Assembly: GCF_009687845.1 (NCBI RefSeq)
Contig: NZ_BLAD01000042.1
Location: forward strand, 146,010-210,009
From: Acrocarpospora corrugata
GTDB lineage: Bacteria; Actinomycetota; Actinomycetes; Streptosporangiales; Streptosporangiaceae
Length of the DNA stretch: 64,000 bases
Reading direction: 5' to 3'
The position numbers and the translations under genes were made by a program. Within the stretch, counting starts at the first letter, position 1; the number at the start of each line of letters is the position of its first letter. Under the pieces are notes generated by a model, which saw only the letters and a program-made list of their open reading frames with translations, ran no database searches and was not told the DNA's origin. Below, piece after piece: positions 55,801-62,910 of this stretch.

Positions 55801-56823
55801 GTCGGCTCGGCCACGGTCCCGGCCACCGGCGGGTACGCGGTCTTCCAGAACGTGACCGGCACGATCACCCCGCCGGCGGGCACCCAGGAACTGTTCCTGG
55901 TCTTCAAGGGCACCGGCAGCGGCCTGTACGACATCGACGAGTTCACCCTCAACACCGGCCCCGTCGTGTCGCCCTCGCCGTCACCGTCGCCTTCACCCTC
56001 CCCGTCGCCGTCGCCGTCGCCCTCTCCCCCGGTCGGCGCCAACCTGGCGCTCAACAAGCCGGTGACGGTCACCAGCACCGAGGCCGCCTACGTCGGCGCC
56101 AACGCGGTGGACGGTGTCGCCACCACCCGCTGGGCCAGCGCCTTCGCCGACCCCCAGTCGATCACCGTCGACCTGGGCCAGACCTACAACATCAACCGGG
56201 TCCGGCTGAACTGGGAAGCCGCCTACGGCTCCGCCTACCAGATCCAGACCTCCACCGACGGCGCCGCCTTCACCACCCTCAAGACGGTCACCGGCGAGAA
56301 CGGCGGCATCGACGACCACACCGGCCTGACCGGAACGGCGAGATACGTCCGCATCCTCGGCACCACCCGCGCCACCGCGTGGGGCTACTCCCTCTGGGAG
56401 TTCGAGGTGTACGGCTCCGGCGGCCAGCCCGCCCCGACCAACGTGGCCCTGAACAAGCCGGCCGTGGCCTCCAGCGTGGAGAACGCCACCTTCCCCGCCT
56501 CGAACGCGGTGGACGCCTCGGCCACCACCCGCTGGGCCAGCGCCTTCGCCGACCCCCAGTGGATCCAGGTCGACCTGGGCCAGACCTACACCGTCAGCAG
56601 GGTGCGCCTGTCCTGGGAGGCGGCCTACGGGTCGGCCTACCAGATCCAGACCTCCCCCAACGGCACAACCTGGACGACCATCAAGTCGGTCACCGGTGAG
56701 AACGGCGGCATCGACGACCACACCGGCCTGTCGGCCTCGACCAGATATGTCCGCATCAACGGCACCACCAGAGCCACGGCCTGGGGTTACTCGCTCTTCG
56801 CCTTCGAGGTCTACGGCACCTAA
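52849..56823 (+). CDS. Secreted ThuA/sugar-dehydrogenase/CBM multidomain protein
   Basis: This 1324-residue exported protein has a signal peptide (about 1-31) and then: a ThuA-like domain (about 35-255; FRHSSIGPGITAIQ, VGVHAASDTEYDWPWY), a PQQ-type sugar dehydrogenase/beta-propeller region (about 265-710; GLQGIAADPGYATNRWIYLF, GGDIDFDSAGNLYLSTGDD, RNPFRMSVD), a PKD domain (about 720-800), a CBM6-like domain (about 910-1035), a Ser-Pro linker and two F5/8-type C domains (about 1065-1190 and 1195-1324). It probably oxidises or binds polysaccharide outside the cell. GTG 52849. Two LacI-type operators precede it. Confidence 0.88.
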   Translation: MRPLPRLLSRILLSALLVLTGITVASPPAFAAPDFTVLVFSKTAGFRHSSIGPGITAIQQLGTANNFAVEATEDAAQFTEANLARFKAVIWLSTTGDVLNAAQQTAFERYIEAGGGYVGVHAASDTEYDWPWYGGLVGAYFASHPAPQQATVKVADRVHPSTAHLPHRWSRFDEWYNYQANPRGKVHVLATLDETSYTGGGNGIDHPIAWCQNYDGGRSWYTGGGHTDESYTETNFRQHLLGGIRTAAGFVTGECGGTVNSNFQQVALAKGVDEVGEPMSLTVLPDGGVFHTARNGTVRYTDNAGNTKVAGALAVYSHDEEGLQGIAADPGYATNRWIYLFYAPPLTTPGGDAPSTGTAASFAPFNGVNRLSRFTVRADNTIDPASERTVLDVPTSRGMCCHVGGDIDFDSAGNLYLSTGDDTNPFDSAGYAPIDERADRNPAYDAQRTSANSNDLRGKVLRIKPTATGTPAYTIPPGNMFAPGTARTRPEVYAMGFRNPFRMSVDKGTGIVYLGDYGPDSGTTDPNRGPAGQVEFARITQPGFYGWPYCSSFNDAYNEYTFPSGPSGAKYNCAGGPANNSPNNSGIPTLPPSQRGWIPYTGSTPPELGGGGLSPMGGPVYRYDPASTSPIAFPRYFDGTFFAGEFGRRWIKNVTIDSAGAPLTITPFPWTGTQIMDMEFGKNGALYVLDYGTGWFNGDANSGLYRIEYARNGQAPAPVVTANRTSGLAPLAVTFSSAGTVDPDGDPMTFAWDFDGNGSTDSTAASPSFTYNTNGTYSATLTARDTTGKTGTASVVITVGNTAPTVTIQAPLDGRVFSFGDTIPFQVTVTDPQDGTINCARVKVSYILGHDSHGHPITSANGCTGTLQTTADGEHDTAANIFGVIDAEYTDNGGGGQAALTTHTQAIIQPKIRQAEHFGAMSGVQISAPASANGGRAVGFIENNDWISFKPYNLTGVTSFTARVGAPTAGNTLELRVGSPTGQLVGSATVPATGGYAVFQNVTGTITPPAGTQELFLVFKGTGSGLYDIDEFTLNTGPVVSPSPSPSPSPSPSPSPSPSPPVGANLALNKPVTVTSTEAAYVGANAVDGVATTRWASAFADPQSITVDLGQTYNINRVRLNWEAAYGSAYQIQTSTDGAAFTTLKTVTGENGGIDDHTGLTGTARYVRILGTTRATAWGYSLWEFEVYGSGGQPAPTNVALNKPAVASSVENATFPASNAVDASATTRWASAFADPQWIQVDLGQTYTVSRVRLSWEAAYGSAYQIQTSPNGTTWTTIKSVTGENGGIDDHTGLSASTRYVRINGTTRATAWGYSLFAFEVYGT
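56041..56823 (+). repeat. Direct repeat of the F5/8-type C domain
   Basis: The two C-terminal domains are offset by exactly 402 bp. Their DNA is nearly identical over long stretches: 56119-56158 equals 56521-56560 over 40 nt, and the segments starting at 56287 and 56689 differ by one base over about 42 nt. This indicates a recent in-frame duplication. Confidence 0.85.
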
Positions 56824-56831
56824 CCGATGAC

Positions 56832-56866
56832 AGAGGAGCCCCGGCCACCACGGCCGGGGCTCCTCT
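56832..56866 (+). terminator. Terminator of the ThuA gene
   Basis: AGAGGAGCCCCGGCC (56832-56846) pairs perfectly with GGCCGGGGCTCCTCT (56852-56866) around a 5-nt loop, 9 nt after the stop. No U-tract follows. Confidence 0.85.
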
Positions 56867-56889
56867 GCTCCGGGCAGCGAGGAGGGAGT

Positions 56890-57777
56890 TCACGTGTGGG
56901 GTACCGGCCAGTGCTTGGGCGGCGCGGCCACGGGACGCCGGTACGGTACTGCGATCACCCAGCCGAGGGACTTCAGCAAGGCCACCGCTTGGCGGATGGT
57001 GTGGTCGCAGACGCCGTGCCGGGCTTTCAGATCGTCGCGTACCGGGATCGGGTGGTGGACCGGGATCACCCCGGCGTAGATCTGCCCAGCCAGGTCGGCG
57101 GCGATCCGCTGATAGAGCGGGCGGAGATGCCCGGCACTCGCGGGGCCGGTGAAGCTGGCGCGGCCGGGCACCGTATGAATCAGGCCCTGGTCGGTCAGTT
57201 CCCGTAGTGCCCTGCCGGCGGTGGCGTCGGAGATCGCGAACTCCCGCCGGAGCGCGGCCGTACTGGCGAACCGCTCACCGGCGGGGAACTCCCCCGTGGC
57301 GATCCGTCCGGCCATGACGTCGGCGACCTGCTTGAACACACAGGTGCTGACGTCCCGTTCGATGACGGCGGGGCCGGTGAGAGCGCCGCCAGGGGTGAGT
57401 GCGGTGATGGTGTCCGTGTCGGCGTGCGGTTTCGTCAGCAGCACATCCGCGCTGGGGATGGGGCGCTGGCCGCCCGGCCCGGCGACTAACCAGGTGAGCG
57501 CGTCCGGATCGTCGTCACGCGGCGGCACGGGTGTGGCATCGGGCACGCCGACGACGTAGCCCAGGCCCGGCACCCGTCGGATGAACCTCCGATCGGCCAG
57601 CTCACGCTGGATACGACGGGCGGCCGAACCGGGAATGTCATAGGTGTCCCGCAATTTTCGGGTACTGGCGATCCGGGCCCCTGCGGCGAGCTCACCGTCG
57701 GCGATCTGCCCGGCCAGATCCTCGACGATCTCTCGGCAGCGCATTCTCAGGACGGCCCAGCTCGGCCGCCCATCCAC
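56890..57777 (-). CDS. GntR-like protein with three winged-helix domains
   Basis: This 295-residue protein has three winged helices of the GntR type and little else: about 12-77 (REIVEDLAGQIADGELAAG, RFIRRVPGLGYVVG), 145-210 (KQVADVMAGRIATGEFPAG, GLIHTVPGRASFTG) and 220-285 (QRIAADLAGQIYAGVIPV, GWVIAVPYRRP). Usual GntR proteins have one such domain plus a ligand domain. Triple winged helices could bind tandem or irregular sites as a monomer. GTG 57777 is the start; an ATG at residue 12 is possible. Confidence 0.7.
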   Translation of the reverse strand: MDGRPSWAVLRMRCREIVEDLAGQIADGELAAGARIASTRKLRDTYDIPGSAARRIQRELADRRFIRRVPGLGYVVGVPDATPVPPRDDDPDALTWLVAGPGGQRPIPSADVLLTKPHADTDTITALTPGGALTGPAVIERDVSTCVFKQVADVMAGRIATGEFPAGERFASTAALRREFAISDATAGRALRELTDQGLIHTVPGRASFTGPASAGHLRPLYQRIAADLAGQIYAGVIPVHHPIPVRDDLKARHGVCDHTIRQAVALLKSLGWVIAVPYRRPVAAPPKHWPVPHT

Positions 57778-58003
57778 TGGGAGGCGGTCTGGGTATCACC
57801 AGCTGTCATGATCGCTCCGACCCGTGCACGATGGACAGAAACGATCGGCCGGAACGGCGAGGCAGCGACGGGACCGCGGAGCGCGCCGCATCGAACAGGG
57901 CGAAGAGCTCGTCGAAGGTCACCGGTCCCCATCCGCGATGGCGCGAAAGCGCTCTCACGTGCTCACAGGAAGAGTCGCCTAACACTGGGACGGCAAGAAG
58001 CTG

Positions 58004-58231
58004 ATGCGTCACCTTCTCAGTCGACTCGACAGCGAACTGGGATTCGTCGAACTGAACGTTCACACCCTTTGGGCGCTGGTACATGTGAGACCGGACCTGT
58101 TACGTGAAAGAAAGATCAGAGATGAGCTGAAGATGCGCATCGGTCGGTTGCTGGATGAGAGTCCGGTGAGCGCGCGAACCCGGCGCGAGCTGGAGGCGCT
58201 CAGGTACGGCGTCGCGATCGCGACACCGTGA
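58004..58231 (+). CDS. Small hypothetical protein before the HD gene
   Basis: This 75-residue frame is charged and helical (KIRDELKMRIGRLLDESPVS, RRELEALRYG) and ends 17 nt before the HD-domain gene on the same strand. Codon use is only mildly GC-biased and no strong ribosome site is visible, so it may be a coupled leader gene or spurious. The 220 nt before it hold only short unrecognised frames. Confidence 0.35.
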   Translation: MRHLLSRLDSELGFVELNVHTLWALVHVRPDLLRERKIRDELKMRIGRLLDESPVSARTRRELEALRYGVAIATP

Positions 58232-58247
58232 TGACCACGGCGACGGG

Positions 58248-58832
58248 ATGGGCATGAGCGACCAGGCGCGAAAGATCACCGCTTTCCTCTACGAGATCGG
58301 GCTGCTCAAGAGGTTCAAGCGGACCGGCTGGTCCACGGTCGGGGTTCCCTTGCCCGAGTCTGTCGCCGATCACTCCTACCGTGTTTCCGTCATGGCATCT
58401 GTGCTCGCCGCCATGGAGGGCGCCGACTGCCAGCGGGCCGGCTTCCTCGCGCTGTGGCATGACTCCCAGGAGACCCGCACCACCGACATCCCGCATCTCA
58501 CCAAGCGGTATGTGACCGCCGTCGGCAACGCGGCCGTCACCGCCGATCAGGTCGCTCCCCTTCCCCCGGCCGTGGCCGAGATGATCAAATCGGCCGTCGC
58601 CGAGTTCGAGGGCGGCGAGACCCTTGAAGCCCGGTGCGCTCGCGATGCCGACAAGCTCGAATGCCTCTTCCAAGCACGTGAATACCAAGACCAAGGGCAC
58701 GCGAACGTACAGGACTGGATCGCAAGCTCACTCGCCGGGCTGACCACGGCCTCCGCCAAGCAGATCGCTGAGGAGGCTCTGGCTCAGAACACACTTGACT
58801 GGCTGCTCGCCGCCAAGCGCCAACCCCGTTGA
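58248..58832 (+). CDS. HD-domain phosphohydrolase (HDDC2/YfbR-like)
   Basis: This 194-residue protein has the HD metal set: first His in ESVADHSYRVSVMA, the HD pair in FLALWHDSQETR, and a distal Asp in CARDADKLECLFQA. The N-terminal RKITAFLYEIGLLKRFKRTG and spacing match HDDC2/YfbR-type 5'-deoxynucleotidases. It likely acts on nucleoside monophosphates. ATG 58248 is used. Context is accessory, so a specialised role is possible. Confidence 0.85.
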   Translation: MGMSDQARKITAFLYEIGLLKRFKRTGWSTVGVPLPESVADHSYRVSVMASVLAAMEGADCQRAGFLALWHDSQETRTTDIPHLTKRYVTAVGNAAVTADQVAPLPPAVAEMIKSAVAEFEGGETLEARCARDADKLECLFQAREYQDQGHANVQDWIASSLAGLTTASAKQIAEEALAQNTLDWLLAAKRQPR

Positions 58833-59115
58833 TCCGGGGTTCCACGTCGGGTTTCACGGACTCGAAGACCTGATGAGACCAAGGCTCGGGGCACCACGGC
58901 CAGGTATCCCTCCCGAGGAGAAAGCGCTTTACCCTCGCACGGGCTTCGCGACGTTGTCGCGCTTTCGAATGGACGGGCTCACAACCCACCGAGGTGCCTG
59001 AGCATCTCCCCGACTTCTTGAGTCTCGGGATGGTCAGGGCCGAAAAGGAGCAGGAGATCGTCGCGTGCGGCGCGCAAGCGCCACCGCCCAGGTCCGGGAA
59101 CAATACGCTGGCGGC

Positions 59116-60354
59116 ATGGGTATCGACACGGCTTCGACCATCCCACCCGCCGCTTCCTCCGAGGCCCTGCGCAAGGCGATGGTCGACACGCTGCGGAGCT
59201 GGGGTGGGGTGCGCACGGCGGCGGTGGAGGCCGCGATGCGGGCGGTTCCCCGGCACCTGTTCGTGCCCGAGGCATCTCTGGAACGGGCGTACGGGCCGGA
59301 GTCGGTGGTCACATTCCGGGATGAGGACGGGGTCGCGATCAGCTCGGCGTCCGGTCCCGGGGTGGTCGCGGCGATGCTGGAGCAGCTGGATGTGCGGCCC
59401 GGCGACCGGGTGCTGGAGATCGGTGCGGGCACCGGGTACAACGCGGCCTGCCTGGCTGAACTCGCCGGCCCGTCCGGGTCAGTGACCACGATCGACATCG
59501 GCCCGGAGATCGTGGAAGAAGCCCGGCGCGGCCTGGCGGCGGCGGGCTACGACCGGGTCCTGGTCCGCCACGGCGACGGCGCGGACGGCCACGCTGCAAA
59601 CGCACCGTATGACCGGATTATCGTGACGGCAGGCGCGTGGGATGCGCCGCCCTCCTGGCGGGAGCAGCTGGCGCCAGGCGGCCGACTGGTCGTGCCGTTG
59701 CGGATCCGGGGCGTGACCCGGGCGGTGGCGCTGGAGCTCGACGGCCAGGTCTGGCGGAGCGTGTCGATCGAGGAATGCGGGTTCATGCCGATGCGGGGGC
59801 CCGGCGCCGTCGAGGAACTCAACCTCGAACTCCCCCCGAACAGGGGGGTGCGGATCCGCGTTGATGACGGTCGGCCGGTCGACGTGGACGCGCTCGCCTC
59901 AGCCCTCGATGCCTCGCCGGTCCTGGCCTGGTCGGGGGTGGTGGTGCCGTGGAAGCCGCTGGTGCACCTGGATTTCTGGCTTGCCGGGGCCTCCGCTGAG
60001 GTCTGCCGGATCATCGTGCTGTCCCGTGTGAGGGAGGCGGGTCTGGTCAACCCGATCTACTCCTGGGGGAGCATGGGCTGCTACACCTCCGACACGTTCG
60101 CCTACCTGATCCGCCGTCCCGCCCCCAGCGAAGACGGCCAGGAGATGGTCGAACTCGGGGCGTGCGCCTACGGGCCCGACGGTCAACGACTCGCCGCCGA
60201 GGTCACCGGCCGGGTCCGTGCCTGGGGCTGTTCCCGTGACATGCTGGCCGGTCTGCGCATCGAAGTTCACCCAGCGGGAAGCCCCAACCTTCCGGCCATG
60301 ATCACAGCGGACAGGCGGCACAGCAGGGTCTTCGTCATCATTGGCCCCGCCTGA
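59116..60354 (+). CDS. PIMT-like methyltransferase, FxLD-lanthipeptide type
   Basis: This 412-residue protein resembles protein-L-isoaspartate methyltransferase in its first half: PRHLFVPEASLERAYG, DGVAISSASGPGVVAAMLEQ, LEIGAGTGYNAACLAELAG. The C-terminal 200 residues (WSGVVVPWKPLVHLDFWLAG; YSWGSMGCYTSDTFAYLIRR) are those of methyltransferases tied to FxLD lanthipeptide clusters. These convert Asp to isoAsp or aspartimide in peptides. No precursor peptide or lanthionine synthetase is visible nearby, so it is an orphan. ATG 59116 is the likely start. Confidence 0.75.
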   Translation: MGIDTASTIPPAASSEALRKAMVDTLRSWGGVRTAAVEAAMRAVPRHLFVPEASLERAYGPESVVTFRDEDGVAISSASGPGVVAAMLEQLDVRPGDRVLEIGAGTGYNAACLAELAGPSGSVTTIDIGPEIVEEARRGLAAAGYDRVLVRHGDGADGHAANAPYDRIIVTAGAWDAPPSWREQLAPGGRLVVPLRIRGVTRAVALELDGQVWRSVSIEECGFMPMRGPGAVEELNLELPPNRGVRIRVDDGRPVDVDALASALDASPVLAWSGVVVPWKPLVHLDFWLAGASAEVCRIIVLSRVREAGLVNPIYSWGSMGCYTSDTFAYLIRRPAPSEDGQEMVELGACAYGPDGQRLAAEVTGRVRAWGCSRDMLAGLRIEVHPAGSPNLPAMITADRRHSRVFVIIGPA

Positions 60355-60395
60355 CGCTGGAGCGGCGCTCTCCACGTTTCGTCAAGGGCCCGGAC

Positions 60396-60578
60396 ATGCA
60401 ACGCCGTGCATGGCTGGGCCGCTCGCCCTGCTATCTGCCGCCGTGTCAGCCGGGTTGGACAGTCGACGGACACACCACAGCGGTCCGCACCGCCGCGACC
60501 TGGCTCCTCGCCCAGCAGGCACCCTGCACCACCAGTTGGCCTCCCTACATCACCGGCACCGAACTCGACGACCGGTAA
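60396..60578 (+). CDS. Possible 60-residue peptide gene
   Basis: In the 326 nt between the methyltransferase and Fic genes, one frame reads MQRRAWLGRSPCYLPPCQPG with later RTAATWLLAQQAPCTTSWPP. It has three Cys and no strong ribosome site. It does not look like a FxLD precursor. Overlapping frames are equally open, so coding is doubtful. Confidence 0.3.
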   Translation: MQRRAWLGRSPCYLPPCQPGWTVDGHTTAVRTAATWLLAQQAPCTTSWPPYITGTELDDR

Positions 60579-60645
60579 CCCACACCGAATCCCACGTTGT
60601 GGTGGCCCACCCCACTGGTACCGGGAACGAAACGACAGTAGAGCG

Positions 60646-60666
60646 TTGACGTAATGACTACGTCAA
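60646..60666. promoter_or_regulatory. 21-bp inverted repeat before the Fic gene
   Basis: TTGACGTA (60646-60653) and TACGTCAA (60659-60666) are perfect 8-bp arms around ATGAC, ending 14 nt before the Fic ATG. A dimeric regulator binding here would block the start. The Fic C-terminal winged helix is a candidate. Confidence 0.6.
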
Positions 60667-60680
60667 AATATCATTGATTC

Positions 60681-61811
60681 ATGCTGTTCTCCACACCTGT
60701 CCTCACGCATGATGACGAGCGCGTTGTGGCCGGAATCGAGGCCATGCGGCACGAGCTGCGTCACCAGTTGAGGAGCACGCCGACCAGGTGGACGGAGGGC
60801 CTGCGAAAGTTCCTCACCGCCGACGCGGTCGCGGCCTCGAACTCCATCGAAGGTTTCCAGGTGTCCACCGTGGACGCGGAGGACCTGATGACCGGGGAGC
60901 GGGACGTGGAGGTCTCGGAGGTCAATCGCGAGGAGACCCTCGCCTACCAGCGGATGATGACCTATATCCAGACGCTCCAAGACGCGACGGATTTCCGGTA
61001 CGACAAGGGGCTGCTCAACGGACTGCACTGGATGCTGCAGGGACACCACCACAGTGGCCGCAGGCCTGCCGGGCAGTGGCGTAAGGGCCCTGTCTACGTC
61101 ACGGATCCACGGGATCGCAGCATCGCCGCGTACACGGGCCCGGATGCGGCGGAAGTGCCGGGCCTGATGGCGGAACTGGTCGACTGGCTGAACACCGACG
61201 ACGGATCCCACCCGCTGATCCGGGCCGCGATGGCCCATCTGCACCTGGTCTCCGTCCGTCCTTGGGCGGATGGGAACGGACGGATGTCCCGTTCTCTGCA
61301 GACGCTGATGATCGCGCGTGAGGGCATGCTGGCTCCGGAGTTCTCCTCCATCGAAGCCTGGCTCGGACGTCCGGGGAACACCTGGGAGTACTACCGCGAA
61401 CTCGGCCTGCGCGGCTCGCACTACCTACCCGACCAGAACGTGTCCGGCTGGATCCGGTTCAATCTGATCGCGTACCACCAGCAGGCCCAGACGGTTCAGG
61501 GACGGTTCGACCGGTCCCGGGCTATCTGGGGAATCCTGTCCGAGTTCGCCGAGAGCACCGCCGCCGACCAGCGGATCGTCTCCGCGCTCCACGACGTCGC
61601 GATGTTTGGCCGGGTTCGGCGTTCCCGGTATGAGAACGCCGAAGGGCTCAGTCTTCAGCAGGCTCAGCGAGATCTGCGTGAGCTGGTGGCGGCCGGGGTG
61701 CTCACCCCGGTCGGGCGCACCCGTGCCCGCGCCTATCTCGCCGGGCCGCGATTTCCCGAGCGTGCCCTGGAGGTCGCTCGGACGCCGATGACGCTGACTC
61801 AGCCGTACTAG
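60681..61811 (+). CDS. Fic-family protein with altered active site
   Basis: This 376-residue Fic protein has an N-terminal inhibitory motif SNSIEG (53-58, fits [S/T]xxxE[G/N]), and the core VRPWADGNGRMSR (192-204). In the normal HPFxDGNGRxxR motif the catalytic His is replaced by Arg 193 (codon CGT, one base from CAT) and Phe by Trp. The DGNGR phosphate loop is intact. A C-terminal winged helix (about 310-350; LSLQQAQRDLRELVAAGVL) may bind DNA. AMPylation is probably lost or changed. Confidence 0.85.
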   Translation: MLFSTPVLTHDDERVVAGIEAMRHELRHQLRSTPTRWTEGLRKFLTADAVAASNSIEGFQVSTVDAEDLMTGERDVEVSEVNREETLAYQRMMTYIQTLQDATDFRYDKGLLNGLHWMLQGHHHSGRRPAGQWRKGPVYVTDPRDRSIAAYTGPDAAEVPGLMAELVDWLNTDDGSHPLIRAAMAHLHLVSVRPWADGNGRMSRSLQTLMIAREGMLAPEFSSIEAWLGRPGNTWEYYRELGLRGSHYLPDQNVSGWIRFNLIAYHQQAQTVQGRFDRSRAIWGILSEFAESTAADQRIVSALHDVAMFGRVRRSRYENAEGLSLQQAQRDLRELVAAGVLTPVGRTRARAYLAGPRFPERALEVARTPMTLTQPY

Positions 61812-62704
61812 AGCATTGCCTTCATCGAGGCGCTGGCCTGCTGGCCGAGGGTGGTCGGCTGGAGGTAGGGCTGTTCGGTCATGATGGTGGGCCAGTTGTC
61901 GCGGATGGACTCCATGGTGAGGTCGTCCGTGCGCCAGCCGGGGCCTTCCGCCACGAACACCCGGGCGACGCGGCCGCCGCCGACGCTGAAGACCTCGCCG
62001 GTGCTCTCGCAGGATTCGTGGGCGAGGAAGGCGACCAGCGGGCTGATCGCCTCGACGGTGAACTTGGCTTCGAACTCGGCCGGCAGCAGGGCCTCGGTCA
62101 TCCGGGTCCAGGCGATGGGGGCGATGGCGTTGGCCTTGATGTTGGCGCGGGCGCCTTCGATGCCGATGGTCTTGGTGAGGCCGACCAGGCCCATTTTGGC
62201 GGTCGAGTAGTTGGCCTGGCCGAAGTTGCCGAACAGTCCCGCGGGTGAGGAGGTGTTGACGATCCGGCCGTACGCCTGCTCCTTCATGTGCGGGAACGCG
62301 GCCCGGCTGACCAGGTAGGAGCCGCGGACGTGGACGGCGAGGACGGAGTCGAACTCCTCGACCGACATCTTGCCGAAGGACTTGTCGCGCAGGATGCCGG
62401 CGTTGTTGACGACCACGTCGACCCGCCCGAAGGCGTCGATCGCGGCCTGGACGATCGCGTCCGCGCCTTCGGGGGTGGCCACGTTGTCGGCGTTGGCGAC
62501 GGCCGAGCCGCCGTTCTTGGTGATGAGTTCGACCACCTCGGCCGCGGGGCCGGCCGAGGCGCCCGAGCCGTCCAGGGCGCCGCCCAGGTCGTTGACGACG
62601 ACCGCTGCCCCGCGCTCGGCCAGGAGCAGCGCGTGCGCCCGCCCGAGTCCGTGCCCGGCACCGGTGACGACCGCGACCTTCCCGTCGAACCTGAGATCGG
62701 ACAT
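61808..62704 (-). CDS. SDR of the MFE-2/17-beta-HSD4 type
   Basis: This 298-residue dehydrogenase has TGAGHGLGRAHALLLAERGA, VNDLGG, NNAGILRDKSF, catalytic Ser in NTSSPAGLFG and Tyr-x3-Lys in YSTAKMG. These features define the (3R)-hydroxyacyl-CoA dehydrogenase domain of MFE-2, seen in mycobacterial Hsd4A-type enzymes of sterol and fatty-acid side-chain oxidation. ATG 62704 is the start. It overlaps the Fic end by 4 nt, convergently. Confidence 0.87.
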   Translation of the reverse strand: MSDLRFDGKVAVVTGAGHGLGRAHALLLAERGAAVVVNDLGGALDGSGASAGPAAEVVELITKNGGSAVANADNVATPEGADAIVQAAIDAFGRVDVVVNNAGILRDKSFGKMSVEEFDSVLAVHVRGSYLVSRAAFPHMKEQAYGRIVNTSSPAGLFGNFGQANYSTAKMGLVGLTKTIGIEGARANIKANAIAPIAWTRMTEALLPAEFEAKFTVEAISPLVAFLAHESCESTGEVFSVGGGRVARVFVAEGPGWRTDDLTMESIRDNWPTIMTEQPYLQPTTLGQQASASMKAML

Positions 62705-62910
62705 GGGCCCACCCTTCAGAAGAGAACAACATTCTAGTCAGGGTGCACTTTATCAAGGGCTGTGGGCCCTACAAATGGGTCGTTGCGGATAGTGATCGGA
62801 CGAGTAAATTCCTGCTATAGTTTCGGCTTCGCCCGGGCGTGGGGTCACCGGCGACACCCCTCCCAAGCATGGCCTCCGCCCTGACTTCCCCCTTTGCCTG
62901 GAGGCTCTGC

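Noticed and set aside
55965..56030. Short tandem CCCTCGCCGT-type repeats resembling a repeat array
   Set aside because: They encode the Ser-Pro linker of the ThuA protein; coding constraint explains them. No CRISPR spacing.
57945..57956. GAAAGCGCTCTC, similar to the LacI-type operators of the ThuA gene
   Set aside because: One mismatch and no suitable promoter or sugar gene follows; chance is likely in GC-rich DNA.
57806..58084. Minus-strand open frame of 92 codons overlapping the small gene before the HD hydrolase
   Set aside because: No ribosome site, no family resemblance, and the competing plus-strand frame is better placed.
58921..58930. AAAGCGCTTT palindrome between the HD and methyltransferase genes
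   Set aside because: Short, single occurrence, no relation to a clear promoter.
58795..59001. 68-codon frame considered as a FxLD lanthipeptide precursor
   Set aside because: It lacks a FxLD-type leader and a Cys/Ser/Thr-rich core, and overlaps the end of the HD gene.
62719..62736. Sequence GAGAACAACATTCTAG upstream of the MFE-2-type SDR resembling a KstR box
   Set aside because: The two half-sites are separated by one extra base compared with the six good boxes, so the two monomers would be out of register.
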